From assembly GCF_047511655.1 (NCBI RefSeq), contig NC_133389.1, forward strand, positions 156,193,973 through 156,257,972: a stretch of 64,000 nucleotides of DNA, read 5' to 3'. The DNA comes from Castor canadensis (taxonomy: Eukaryota > Chordata > Mammalia > Rodentia > Castoridae). How positions within the stretch are numbered: position 1 is the stretch's first letter; every line of letters starts with the position of its first letter. A program made the position numbers and the translations under genes. Of this stretch, positions 31,601-43,600 are shown piece after piece. Below the pieces are notes generated by a model. The model was not told where the DNA came from. It did not search any database and was given only the letters and a program-made list of their open reading frames with translations.

Positions 31601-34600
31601 ATGTACCACCATGCTCGGTTCTTCTAGGCTTTTAAATATATATAGTTATTGTTTAAAAATGTGACATATATAGTGTTTATTATTTTCGCGTCAATTAGTT
31701 AATGAATATACTTTAAAACCACTTCTCAGTTTTAATTTTTATTATGGTGAATAGCAGGAAATATAACCCACAAGACAAAAGCTCCTTGGGGGTTTCAACA
31801 TTTTTAGGAATGTACAAGGGATCCTGAAATGAAAAAGTTTAAGAACCAATGCTATAAAGAATTGCTTTGCCCAGGTCTATTGTTTCTAAATGGTACTGGT
31901 CCTCCAATGGTGCTATTGTCCAGCTGGGGAAGCATATGGTCTGGAGGATGAAAGTGGGAGAGAGCAAGGAGAGAGGTGGTCAAGATGAGGTGTGAAGCTT
32001 TGGGCTATAGCCCTCCCTGGGCTGGAGGACTCAAGGTTATACTTCCAGGTGGTCTAGGTAGCCAGTATCTCCTACATTTTTTACCTTTAGGTCCTGCTCC
32101 ATCTGCTGTATTGCAGTCCATAGACTATCCTGCTTGGTTCTGAGCTCATGAATCATTGTTTCAAATCTGCAACTTTTTTCTTCATGAGAGTTGTATATTG
32201 CTTGCAACTTGTCTTTGTGTCGGTTTAACTGTTTTTTAAGGAGCCTAAGAAGAGAACAGGGTTGAGTGGTTTGGAAGTGCAAGAGACCAGCACTCTCCCT
32301 AGAGCCCTAGCAAGATCTCCTTCACACCAGGCTTTCCTGTGGCTCATCTAACCTTGATTGCACTGCTTCATGCTGTTTGCTCTCCATGTGCGGCTGCCAT
32401 GTCCCAATATGCACCCAATTCCCCTAACAATTCCTTTGACTTTGAGGTGTTTTAGAAAACTCACCAGGCATGTTTTGCATTACTTTTGACGCCATACCTT
32501 TACCACCTACTTAAAATTGAATATTGACGTTACTCATACTTCTGTCTAGAATCACTCCATTCAGGAAGATTGTACACCTAGCATGGCCAGACACCCAACC
32601 TTTGATCAAGACAAGACCACAGGGTAGGAATGATGATACAGCTCATGTTTTGTGGCTTTTTTTTTTTTTTTTTGGTTTTTCTTCCCTTCTCGTTGTTCAT
32701 TAGTTTAAGAATGGCTGGGCGTCGTGGTGTACTCCTGTAAACCCAGGAACCTTGGAGGCAGAGGCAGTAGGAACATGGTACAAGTCAAGTCTGGATAAAA
32801 CACAAGTCCCTATCTGAAAAATAAACTAAAAAAGGATTGAGGTGTGGCTAAATTATGAGATCCTGAATTCAAATCAAAACACACACACACACACAAAGAA
32901 CATAAAGTCGGGTCATTTCCTTACGGTGCTTAAAGCCCTGCCACAGTCTACCCCTCAATTTAGACTCAGCTGAAGTCTTTACAAAGGTAAATGAGCCCAA
33001 AAGCTGGTAAGTGTACATCCCTTCCCCTGCCCTCTGAGCTCATCTGCTTTCCTTTGCTCACTCATGACCTTCCACAATACGGAGATTCTGGTTACTCTCT
33101 GGACACACCAGGCATCTTCTCTTCTCTGAGTTCCTGCTCTTTTTTACTCCTTCTTCTTGGCCCGTTGTTCTCTCCCAAGTTCCTGCTTGATTTGCTCTCT
33201 TATTTCCTTTAAGTCTTTGCTAACATATTACATTTTCAACAAAGCCTTCCTTGACTGTCCTACTAGAAACCAGAAACCATAACCCCAGAATCCCCTCTGG
33301 CATGTGGCACTGCACAGCCCCTTCCCTTCTTTATCTGCATGGTTTTTCACCTCTAATCACTATAGAGCTCCATGACATCTCAGGTTTTGATCTAGCTTCC
33401 AGCCTTTAAATTTCTAGACCTCATGCTCTATGACATACTATATGTTTTACTTATATATTACTCAATTATTTATTTGCTATTGCCTCTTTTTTTTATTGTT
33501 TTATCATTCATATGTGCATACAACGCTTGGGTCATTTCTCCCTTCTGCCCCCACCCCCTCCCTTCCCACCCACTCCACCCCACCCCCTCAATACCGGGCA
33601 GAAACTATTTTGCCCTTATCTCTAATTTTGTTGAAGAGAGAGTATAAGCAATTATAGGAAAGAACAAGGGGTTTTGCTGGTTGAGATAAGGATAGCTATA
33701 CAGGGCATTGACTCACATTGATTTACTGTGCGTGGGTGTTACCTTCTAGGTTAATTCTTTTTAATCTAACCTTTTCTCTAGTTCCTGGTCCCCTTTTCCT
33801 ATTGGCCTCAGTTGCTTTAAGGTATCTGCTTTAGTTTCTCTGCATTAAGGGCAACAAATGCTAGCTAGTTTTTTAGGTGTCTTACCTATCCTCACCCCTC
33901 CCTTGTGTGCTCTCGCTTTTATCATGTGCTCATAGTCCAATCCCCTTGTTGTGTTTGCCCTTGATCTAATGTCCACATATGAGGGAGAACATACGATTTT
34001 TGGTCGTTTGAGCCAGGCTAACCTCACTCAGAATGATGTTCTCCAATTCCATCCATTTACCAGCGAATGATAACATTTCGTTCTTCTTCATGGCTGCATA
34101 AAATTCCATTGTGTATAGATACCACATTTTCTTAATCCATTCGTCAGTGGTGGGGCATCTTGGCTGTTTCCATAACTTGGCTATTGTGAATAGTGCCGCA
34201 ATAAACATGGATGTGCAGGTGCCTCTGGAGTAACAGTCTTTTGGGTATATCCCCAAGAGTGGTATTGCTGGATCAAATGGTAGATCGATGTCCAGCTTTT
34301 TAAGTAGCCTCCAAATTTTTTTCCAGAGTGGTTGTACTAGTCTACATTCCCACCAACAGTGTAAGAGGGTTCCTTTTTCCCCGCATCCTCGCCAACACCT
34401 GTTGTTGGTGGTGTTGCTGATGATGGCTATTCTAACAGGGGTGAGGTGGAATCTTAGTGTGGTTTTAATTTGCATTTCCTTTATTGCTAGAGATGGTGAG
34501 CAATTTTTCATGTGTTTTTTGGCCATTTGAATTTCTTCTTTTGAGAAAGTTCTGTTTAGTTCACTTACCCATTTCTTTATTGGTTCATTAGTTTTGGGAG

Positions 34601-37600
34601 AATTTAGTTTTTTAAGTTCCCTATACATTCTGGTTATCAGTCCTTTGTCTGATGTGTAGCTGGCAAATATTTTCTCCCACTCTGTGGGTGTTCTCTTCAG
34701 TTTAGAGACCATTTCTTTTGATGAACAGAAGCTTTTTAGTTTTATGAGGTCCCATTTATCTATGCTATCTCTTAGTTGCTGTGCTGCTGGGGTTTCATTG
34801 AGAAAGTTCTTACCTATACCTACTAACTCCAGAGTATTTCCTACTCTTTCCTGTATCAACTTTAGAGTTTGGGGTCTGATATTAAGATCCTTGATCCATT
34901 TTGAGTTAATCTTGGTATAGGGTGATATACATGGATCTAGTTTCAGTTTTTTGCAGACTGCTAACCAGTTTTCCCAGCAGTTTTTGTTGAAGATGCTGTC
35001 TTTTCTCCATGATATATTTTCAGCGCCTTTGTCAAAGACAAGTTGGTTATAGTTGTGTGGCTTCATATCTGGGTCCTCTATTCTGTACCACTGGTCTTCA
35101 TGTCTGTTTTTGTGCCAGTACCATGCTGTTTTTATTGTTATTGCTTTGTAATATAGTTTGAAGTCTGGTATCGTAATACCTCCAGAATTGTTCTTTTGAC
35201 TGAGTATTGCCTTGGCTATTCGTGGCCTCTTGTGTTTCCATATAAATTTAATGGTAGAATTTTCAATCTCTTTAATAAATGTTATTGGAATTTTGATGGG
35301 AATTGCATTAAACATGTAGATTACTTTTGGGAGTATAGACAGTTTTACTATGTTGATTCTACCAATCCATGAGCATGGGAGATCTCTCCACTTTCTATAG
35401 TCTTCCTCAGGGAGATTCCAAGATGGCGGCTAGAGGGAGGAAGCAGAAAGCGACTCTCCTCTAGTGAAATCTTGGAGAGACGCTGGAGACACACTTTGCA
35501 GGCATAATCACTGAGAAAAGGCATAACTTTGACCCCTCCACATCTCCAGCCGGTGCAGAGAATCTCCACTTCACGTTAAATGGAGAAACGAGGAGGGCCC
35601 CCGGGGCCACCAGTGGCCGGCGCCCATACTGCTTGGGAAGACGTGGACCAGGTGAGCTTCACGGTACTGCAGTACCCCCACAGACAAGCCTGGGCCAGAG
35701 CAGCATAGCCCCCTGGACAGACTGACCTCCACCCAGGAAAAAAAGAGAAACTGAGTAATAAGCAATAAGAACAGTTAAGACACGCAGGAAAGAGGGTGGG
35801 GCGCCCTGAGCGCTGAAGATTGGGGGAAGGGAACCCTTCCCGGGACTGTAAATAAACAAGCCGGGCGGCTGGAGAGGCTCTGGCGGGAGCGGGGTGCGCG
35901 CCCAGCAACCAGGAGCGGGATCGCTTGTGAGAGTGGAGGAGGGAGGAAAACTCCACAGGAGAGGAAGGAAGACCCACCTCCCACGTGACCTGTAAATAAA
36001 CAAGGCTGCCGGCAGGAGCAGCAGCACCACCCAGTAAGCAGGAGCAGGAAAGCTTCTGAAAGTGGCAGTGGGAGGAAAACTTCAGAGGAGAGGGGGGAAG
36101 ACCCACCTCCCACATGAACCGTAGATAAACACGCAGGCCTGACACGCGGGGGCAGTGTCACCTTTCCCAGTGCTTGGAAAGGGGAAAGCCTGTAGCAGAG
36201 GCTCCCGCACAGGAGAACTCTGAGCAAACAAAGCCTGTGGGACCAGGTGAGTGCGAAGTTCACCCCAGAGACCTGCATAAATAACACCGCCAGCTACAGG
36301 CTGAGAGCAGCAGGCAGGCAAGCCACAGTTGCAGATACCACTCTCAGAACTGCCTCCAGACGCTTTTTTTTCTTTTTCTCCCTACCTTTGATGAGAGAAC
36401 AACCGAATTACACCTGCAAGCCGAAAAACTTACTGAAACTGTATCGCATTTGAACTTGGGACACTTGGTGGGGCTTTTGTGTGTGTGTGTGTGTGTGTGA
36501 GTGTGTAGTTTTGTTCCACTTTATGCATCCCCTTTGATGAGACAACTACAGAACAACATCTGAGGCACCAACTCCAGGACTGGAGATTGAGACGGACACC
36601 CAAATTATTAAGACTGAAACTGCATTGCATATAAACTTGGAAGTTTTTTTTTTTTTTTAATTTTCTATTTTCCATTTTATTTTAATTCATTTTTATATAT
36701 AGATATTTCTTTCATTTACTTATTTTTTATTTTTTTATCTTTGATTTTCAATCCTCTCTCTGTCTCTCTAATGTCTGTTCAGCTTACTGTCAATTAGTAC
36801 ACTAACACTCCCTGTTTATACCTTTGAAACTCTCTTGTCTGATACCTTGTTCTGCTTTCTCCCTCTTGTCTGTATATTTGTTTTCCCCTTTTCTTTAACT
36901 TCTTGTTTTCCATCTCAGCTCACTGTTCCATTCTAAATATTACCACTGTTTTTATTGCAAGCTAGAAAATACTTAATTGCACACAGTACAGGGACAGTAA
37001 CAATACCAAGGACAATGACAGGAAGACAGAAAAAACAGGGAAACCAGTTTCCTCACAGCAAAAATTAGTCTTCCTCAATCTCTTTCTTCAGAAGTTTATA
37101 GTTTTCCTTGTAGAGGTCTTTCACATCTTTTGTTAGGTTTACACCTAGGTATTTGATTTTGTTTGAGGCTATTGTAAATGGAATTGTTTTCATACATTCT
37201 TTTTCAGTTTGCTCATTGTTAGTGTATAGAAATGCTAATGATTTTTCTATGTTGATTTTATATCCTGCTACCTTGCTGTAGCTATTGATGATGTCTAGAA
37301 GCTTCTGAGTAGAGTTTTTTGGGTCTTTAAGGAATAGGATCATGTCATCTGCAAATAGGGGTATTTTGACAGTTTCTTTATGTATTTGTATTCCTTTTAT
37401 TCCTTCTTCTTGCCTAATTGCTCTGGCTAGGAATTCCAGTACTATGTTGAATAGGAGTGGAGATAGTGGGCATCCTTGTCTTGTTCCTGATTTTAGAGGG
37501 AATGGTCTCAGTTTTTCTCCGTTAAGTATAATGCTGGCTGTAGGTTTGTCATATATAGCTTTTATAATGTTGAGGTACTTTCCTTCTATTCCTAGTTTTC

Positions 37601-40600
37601 TTAGAGCTTTTATCATGAAATGGTGTTGGATCTTATCAAAGGCTTTTCCTGCATCTATGGAGATGATCAAGTGGTTTTGTCTTTGCTTCTGTTAATGTGG
37701 TTTATTACGTTTATTGATTTTTGTATGTTGAACCACCCCTGCATTCCTTGGATGAAGCCTACTTGGTGGTGGTGAGTAATCTTTTTGATGTGTTGTTGAA
37801 TTCGGTTTGCCATTATTTTGTTGAGGATTTTTGCATCAATGTTCATTAAGGAGATTGGCCTATAGTTCTCCTTTTTGGAGGTGTCTTTGCCTGGTTTTGG
37901 GATAAGTGTAATACTGGCTTCATAAAATGTGTTTGGCAGTTTTCCTTTCCTTTCTATTTTGTGGAACAGTTTAAGGAGGGTTGGTATCAGTTCTTCTTTA
38001 AAGGTCTGATAGAATTCAGCAGAGAATCCATCAGGTCCTGGACTTTTCTTTTTGGGGAGACTCTTGATTGCTGCTTAATTTCATTTTGTGTTATAGGTCT
38101 ATTCAGGTGATTAATTTCCTCTTGGTTCAGTTTTGGATGATCATACATGTCTAGAAATCTGTCCATTTTTTAAGATTTTTTAATTTATTTGAATATAGGT
38201 TCTTGAAGTAGTCTCTGATGATTTCCTGGACTTCCATGGTGTTTGTTGTTATCTCCCCTTTAGCATCCTGATTCTACTAATTTGGGTTTTTTCTCTCCTC
38301 ATTTTAGTCAGGTTTGCCAGGGGTCTATCAATCTTGTTTGTTTTATCAAAGAACCAACTTTTTGTTTCATTAATTCTTTGTTTGGTTTTTTTGGTTTCTA
38401 TTTCATTGATTTCAGCTCTTATTTTTATTATTTCTCTCCTTCTATTTGTTTTGGGATTTGCTTGTTCTTGCTTTTCTAGGAGTTTGAGATATATCATTAG
38501 GTCATTGATTTGGGATCTTTCAGTCTTTTTAATATATGCACTCATGGCTATAAACTTTCCTCTCAGGACTGCCTTTGCTGTGTCCCATAGGTTCCGGTAG
38601 GTTGTGTTTTCATTTTCATTGACTTCCAGGAACTTTTTAATTTCCTCTTTTATTTCATCAATGATCCATTGTTCATTAAGTAATGAGTTATTTAGTTTCC
38701 AGCTGCTTGCATATTTTTTGTCTTTACTTTTGTTGTTGAGTTCTAGTTTTACTGCATTGTGATCAGAAAGTATGCATGGTATAATTTCTGTTTTCTTATA
38801 TTTGCTGAGGCTTGCTTTGTGCCCTAGGATATGATCTATTTTGGAGAAGGTTCCATGGGCTGCTGAGAAGAATGTATACTGTGTAGAAGTTGGATGAAAT
38901 GTTCTGTAGACATCAAGTAGCTCCATTTGATCTATTGTATGTTTTAGATCTTGGATTTCTTTATTGATTTTTTTGTTTGGATGACCTATCTATTAGATAA
39001 TGGGGTGTTAAAGTCTCCCACAACCACTGTGTTGGCATTAATATATGCTTTTAGGTCTTTCAGGGTATGTTTGATGAAATTGGGTGCGCTGACATTGGGT
39101 GCATACAGGTTGATAATTATTATTTCCTTTTGGTCTATTTCCCATTTTATTAGTATGGAATGTCCTTCTTTATCTCATTTGATCAATGTAGGTTTGAAGT
39201 CTACTTTGTCAGAGATAAGTATTGCTACTCCTGCCTGTTTTTGGGGGCCATTGGCTTGGTAAATCTTCTTCCAGCCTTTCATCCTAAGCCTATGCTTATT
39301 TCTGTTGGTTAGATGGGTCTCCTGTAAGCAACAAATTGTTGGATCTTTCTTTTTAATCCATTTCGTCAAGTGGTACCTTTTGATGGGTGAATTAAGTCCA
39401 TTAACATTAAGAGTTAGTACTGATAGATATGTGGTGATTCCTGTCATTTAGTTGTCTTAGTTGTTTGAAGGTTTGATTGTGTGTACCTAAGTTGAGGTTA
39501 CTCTCTACTCTCTTGCTTTTTCTTTTCCTGTGGTTTGGTGTTGCCTGTCTTTTCATGGTTAAGTTGGGTTTCACTTTCTGTGTGCAGAATCCCTTGAAGA
39601 ATCTTTTGTAGTGGTGTCTTTGTGGTCACATATTGTTTTAGTTTCTGCTTATCATGGAAGACTTTTATTGCTCCATCTATTTTGAATGATAGCTTTGCTG
39701 GGTAGAGTATCCTGGGGTTGAAGTTATTTTCATTCAGTGCCCGGAAGATCTCACCCCATGCTCTTCTTGCTTTTAATGTTTCTGTTGAGAAGTCTGCTGT
39801 GATTTTGATGGGTTTACCTTTGTATGCTATTTGTTTTTTCTCTCTTACACCCTTCAATATTCTTTCTCTAGTTTCTGAACTTGTTGTTTTAATGATGATA
39901 TGTCATGGGGTAGTTCTATTTTGATCTGGTCTGTTTGGTGTCCTGGAGGCCTCTTGCATATGGATGGGAATATCTTTCTCTAGATTTGGGAAATTTTCTG
40001 TTATTATTTTGTTGAATATATTATGCATTCCCTTTGCTTGCACCTCTTCTCCTTCTTTGATGCGCATGATTCTCAAGTTTGGTCTTTTGATGGAGTTGGT
40101 GAGTTCTTGCATTTTCTTTTCACAGGACTTGAGTTGTTTAATTAATAGTGCTTTGGTTTTTCCTTTAATTACCATTTCATCTTCAAGATCTAAGATTCTG
40201 TCTTCTGTTTGTTCTATTCTTCTGGATTGGCCTTCTGTTTTGTTTTGCAGTTCTGTTTCGTTCTTTTTTCCTGAGGTTTTCCATATCTTGGGTGGTTTTC
40301 TCTTTAATGTTATCTATTTTTTCCTGAGTTCATTTATCTCTTTATTAATTGTGTTCTCTGTTTCATTTTGGTGTTTATACAGTGCTTCTATGGTTTCCTT
40401 TATTTCTTCTTTGCTTTTTAAAATTCTCTATTTTCATTGTCTTGGAATTTCTTGAGTGTCTCCTGTACATTTTGGTTGACCATATCCAGTATCATCTCTA
40501 TAAAATTCTCATTGAGTACCTGCAGTATGTCTTCTTTTAAAATTATTCTTATGGGCTTCATTGAGTTCTTTGGCATAGTGTACCTTCATTTTGTTGGAGT

Positions 40601-43600
40601 CTGTATCTGAGTATCTGTTTTCTTCATTTCCCTCTAGTTCCTGTACTAATTTTTTGCTGTGGGGAAATTGGTTTCCCTGTTTTTTCCATCTTCCTGTCAT
40701 TGCCCTTGGTGTTATTACTGTCCCTGTACTGTGTGCAACTGTGTATTTTCTAGCTTCTAATAATAACAATGGTGATATTTAGAATGGAAGGGTGAGAGGA
40801 GATGGAAAGCAAAGAAGTTAAAGAAAAAGGGAAAAACAAATAAACAAGTAGGAAAAAACAAAACAAAGAATCAAACAAAAGAGTTTCAAAGATATAAACA
40901 GGGAGCATTAGTGTACTAATCGACAGTAAGCTGTACAGGCATTAGAGAGACAGAGAGAAGATTGAAAATAAAAAATAAAAAGAATAAAGATAAGAATAAA
41001 AATTTAAAAAAATAAATGAAAAAAAAATATGTATATAAAAATAAAATAAAATATAACAAAATGAAAAATAGAAAAAAAACCCTCCAAGTTCAAATGCAAT
41101 GAAGTTTCAGTCTTAATAATTTTGGTGTCCGTCTCAGCCTCAAATCCTGGAGATGGTGCCTCAGATGTTGTTCTGTAGTTGTCTCATCAAAGGGCACGCA
41201 TAAAGTAGAACAAAACTGCACACACACACACACACACACACACAAAACAAACCCACAAAGTGTCCCAAGTTCAAATGCAATACAGTTTTAGTATGTTTTT
41301 CAGGATGCAGGTGTAGTTCAGTTGTTTTCTCATCAAAGGTAGGGAGAGAGAAAAAAAAGAGTCTGGAGACAGGTTTGTGAATGGCCACCTGTGGCTGTGG
41401 CTTGCCTGCCCCCTGCTGTTAGCCTGCTGTTGCTGGAGGCGTTATTTATGCAGATCTCTGGGGTGAGCTTAGCACTCACCTGGCCCACAGACTTTTTTTA
41501 CTCAGAGTTCTCCTGTGCATGAGCCACTGCTACAAGCTTTCCCCTTTCCAAGCACACTGGGGGAGGTGACACTGCACCCACTTTCTCTGACCTGCGTGTT
41601 TGCTTACAGCTCACGTGGGAAGTGGGTCTTCCCCCTCTCCTGTGGAGTTTTCCTCCCACTGCTGCTTTTACAAGCTTTCCCGCTCCTGATTGCTGGGCAT
41701 GTGCCGCTGCTTCTGCCGGCCATCGTGTTTGTTTACAGCTCATGTGGGAGGTGGGTCTTCCCCCCTCTCCTGTGAAGTTTTCCTCCCTCCACCACTCTTA
41801 CAAGCTTTCCTGCTCCTGATTGCTGGGTGCACACCCCGCTCCCACCAGAGCCTTTCCGGCCAGGCCTGGCTTGTTTATTTACAGTTCTGGGAAGAATTAC
41901 CCTCCCCCCATCTTCGGTGCTCAGGGCGTCCCACCCTCTTTGCAATGTGTCTTTATTGTTCTTATTGCTTATTACTCAGTTTCTCTTTTTTCCCCAGGTG
42001 GAGGTAGGTCTGTCCAGGGGGCTATGGTGATCTGGCCCAGGGTTGTCTGTGGGAGTACCGCGTACCGCTTAGCTCACCTTATCTGCGTCTTCCCAAGCTG
42101 TCTGGGTGTGGGCAACTGGCGGCCTGGGGGCCCTCCAGGTTTCTCCATTTAACGTGAAGTGGAGATTCTCTGCACCGGCTGGAGGTGTGGAGGGGTAAAA
42201 GTTTTGCCTCTTCTCAGTGGTTTTGCCTGCAAGGTGTGTCTCCAACATCTCTCCAAGATTTCACTACAGGTGGCATGCTTTCTGCTTCCTCCCTCTAGCC
42301 GCCATCTTGGAATTTGCTATTGTCTCTTGATCATGGAATTTTTTTCTATTTTGTTTATTACTATGTCCCCAGGCTCTGGCTTAAAATAATCTCTATCATA
42401 CGGTAGGTATGCGATTAAAATTGTTTAAATGTAGTTTTATTCTTTGATCACCACTGTTGGTATATTTATAGAATTTGTTGAAATTGGTTGTCTGGTGCGA
42501 AATGCAACATTTCTCAATGTCAGAATCCTTAAAATTCCTAATTGCCATAATGCTTGCAGAGGTCCTAGAGTATAGTTTGTGATGCCATCCAAGGCTGGTG
42601 TCTCTGAAAGATAGTCTTCAAGTGTCAGTCAAACAGGTGAGAGAGGAATCTGACTCTAAAGTCCTTGATTGTAATTGGAGTGTCAAACATGACCATAGGA
42701 TGGGTTTTTCAGAAAGGAGTCAGTCAAGGGTTTTATATAAATGACAACAAAGAAACACACTCAGAAGGCTCTAGACATGGTTCTCTGTACCTAAAGTGTG
42801 CCTGTTTTGGTTGCTATTGCTAACAGTCTCTCTCTTTCATATTGTACACCACACACATCCCTCCCTCCTCTCTGGCTCATCCACCATCCTCGGATAGCTA
42901 GGAGTCTTGTGTGTCATTCTTCCACAGTACAGGGGAATGTAGCAGAGCATTATCAGATACCCAGTTATTTTCTTACTCTGCTTTTATGTTTTAAGAAGAA
43001 ATTTTTATGGAGTGTTTCTAGTAAGCAGAATTCATCTGATAGAATTATTTCTAGCATCTGGAAGCCCACTACTTTCCAAGCAAATATCCACTATTAACAA
43101 ACAGTTCAGATAATCTGAGCAATAATTTCTCTCAAATGACCTGAAATCTACCTTTCTAAATTTTCATTCTTTTAATATGTATTTCTGCTTTCTGTAGCTA
43201 AGCAGTTTGAATCTCATTTTCAACAAGAGCCCAACTGCTCCCAAGAAAGTGAATTATGCACAGTGCAGTGAAATATGACTTCCCCTGATGAGTCCCTAGT
43301 ACATTGTAGAGTAATAAATAGGTCACCAACAACTGAATCACCCTCTTTCAATATATAATCAGACTGTGCTGCTTTTTAAATAATCAGTGATGTAATGCTG
43401 TTATGAACTTGCATTTAACTGTATGTCTCAGTTCTTTCACACTGTTTGCTGTAAATCTGGGTCTACTGCTATAGGCTTCTGTTTAATACCTTAGAATTTG
43501 GTCCTTATTAATTGCTCTATTGTTCTAGACTATTATATCTTAATGATTGAAAATTGTTATAAAGCTTATAAACTATGCTTTTACTATCATATCACACACA

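Larger units (their letters stand above)
30295..31851. mobile_element. Degraded hAT-type DNA transposon with visible inverted ends
   Basis: The left end is CATTGTTCTCAAAG at 30295; the right end, reverse complemented, is CATTGGTTCTTAAACT at 31851. These match terminal inverted repeats of mammalian hAT (Charlie/Zaphod-like) elements. The flanking 8-mers (30287-30294 and 31852-31859) agree at five of eight positions. The body is interrupted by an ID SINE (31023-31107) and an older B4-like SINE (31425-31622). No transposase frame survives. Confidence 0.5.
33488..42312 (-). mobile_element. Full-length L1 (about 7.2 kb) carrying a second L1 fragment
   Basis: The target-site duplication is TTTGCTATTGYCTCT at 33473-33487 and 42313-42327 (15 bp, one mismatch). 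The 3' end with poly(A) is at 33488 (T-run); the 5' end at 42312 starts beside a CCAAGATGGCGG YY1-like motif. On the - strand, 5' UTR 42312 to about 40702, ORF1 40701-39498 in pieces, ORF2 39447-33966. ORF2 is interrupted by the opposite-strand insertion at 35410-37065 and by several frameshifts. It lies in the DYTN intron between the 45.0 kb and 32.2 kb exons, in the gene's sense orientation. Confidence 0.92.

Noticed and set aside
35576-36287. Several 120-190 codon open frames on the - strand
   Set aside because: They are antisense to the GC-rich L1 5' UTR and have no known product.
41498-42152. Overlapping open frames on both strands around 41.5-42.2 kb
   Set aside because: Antisense or out-of-frame readings of the L1 5' UTR.
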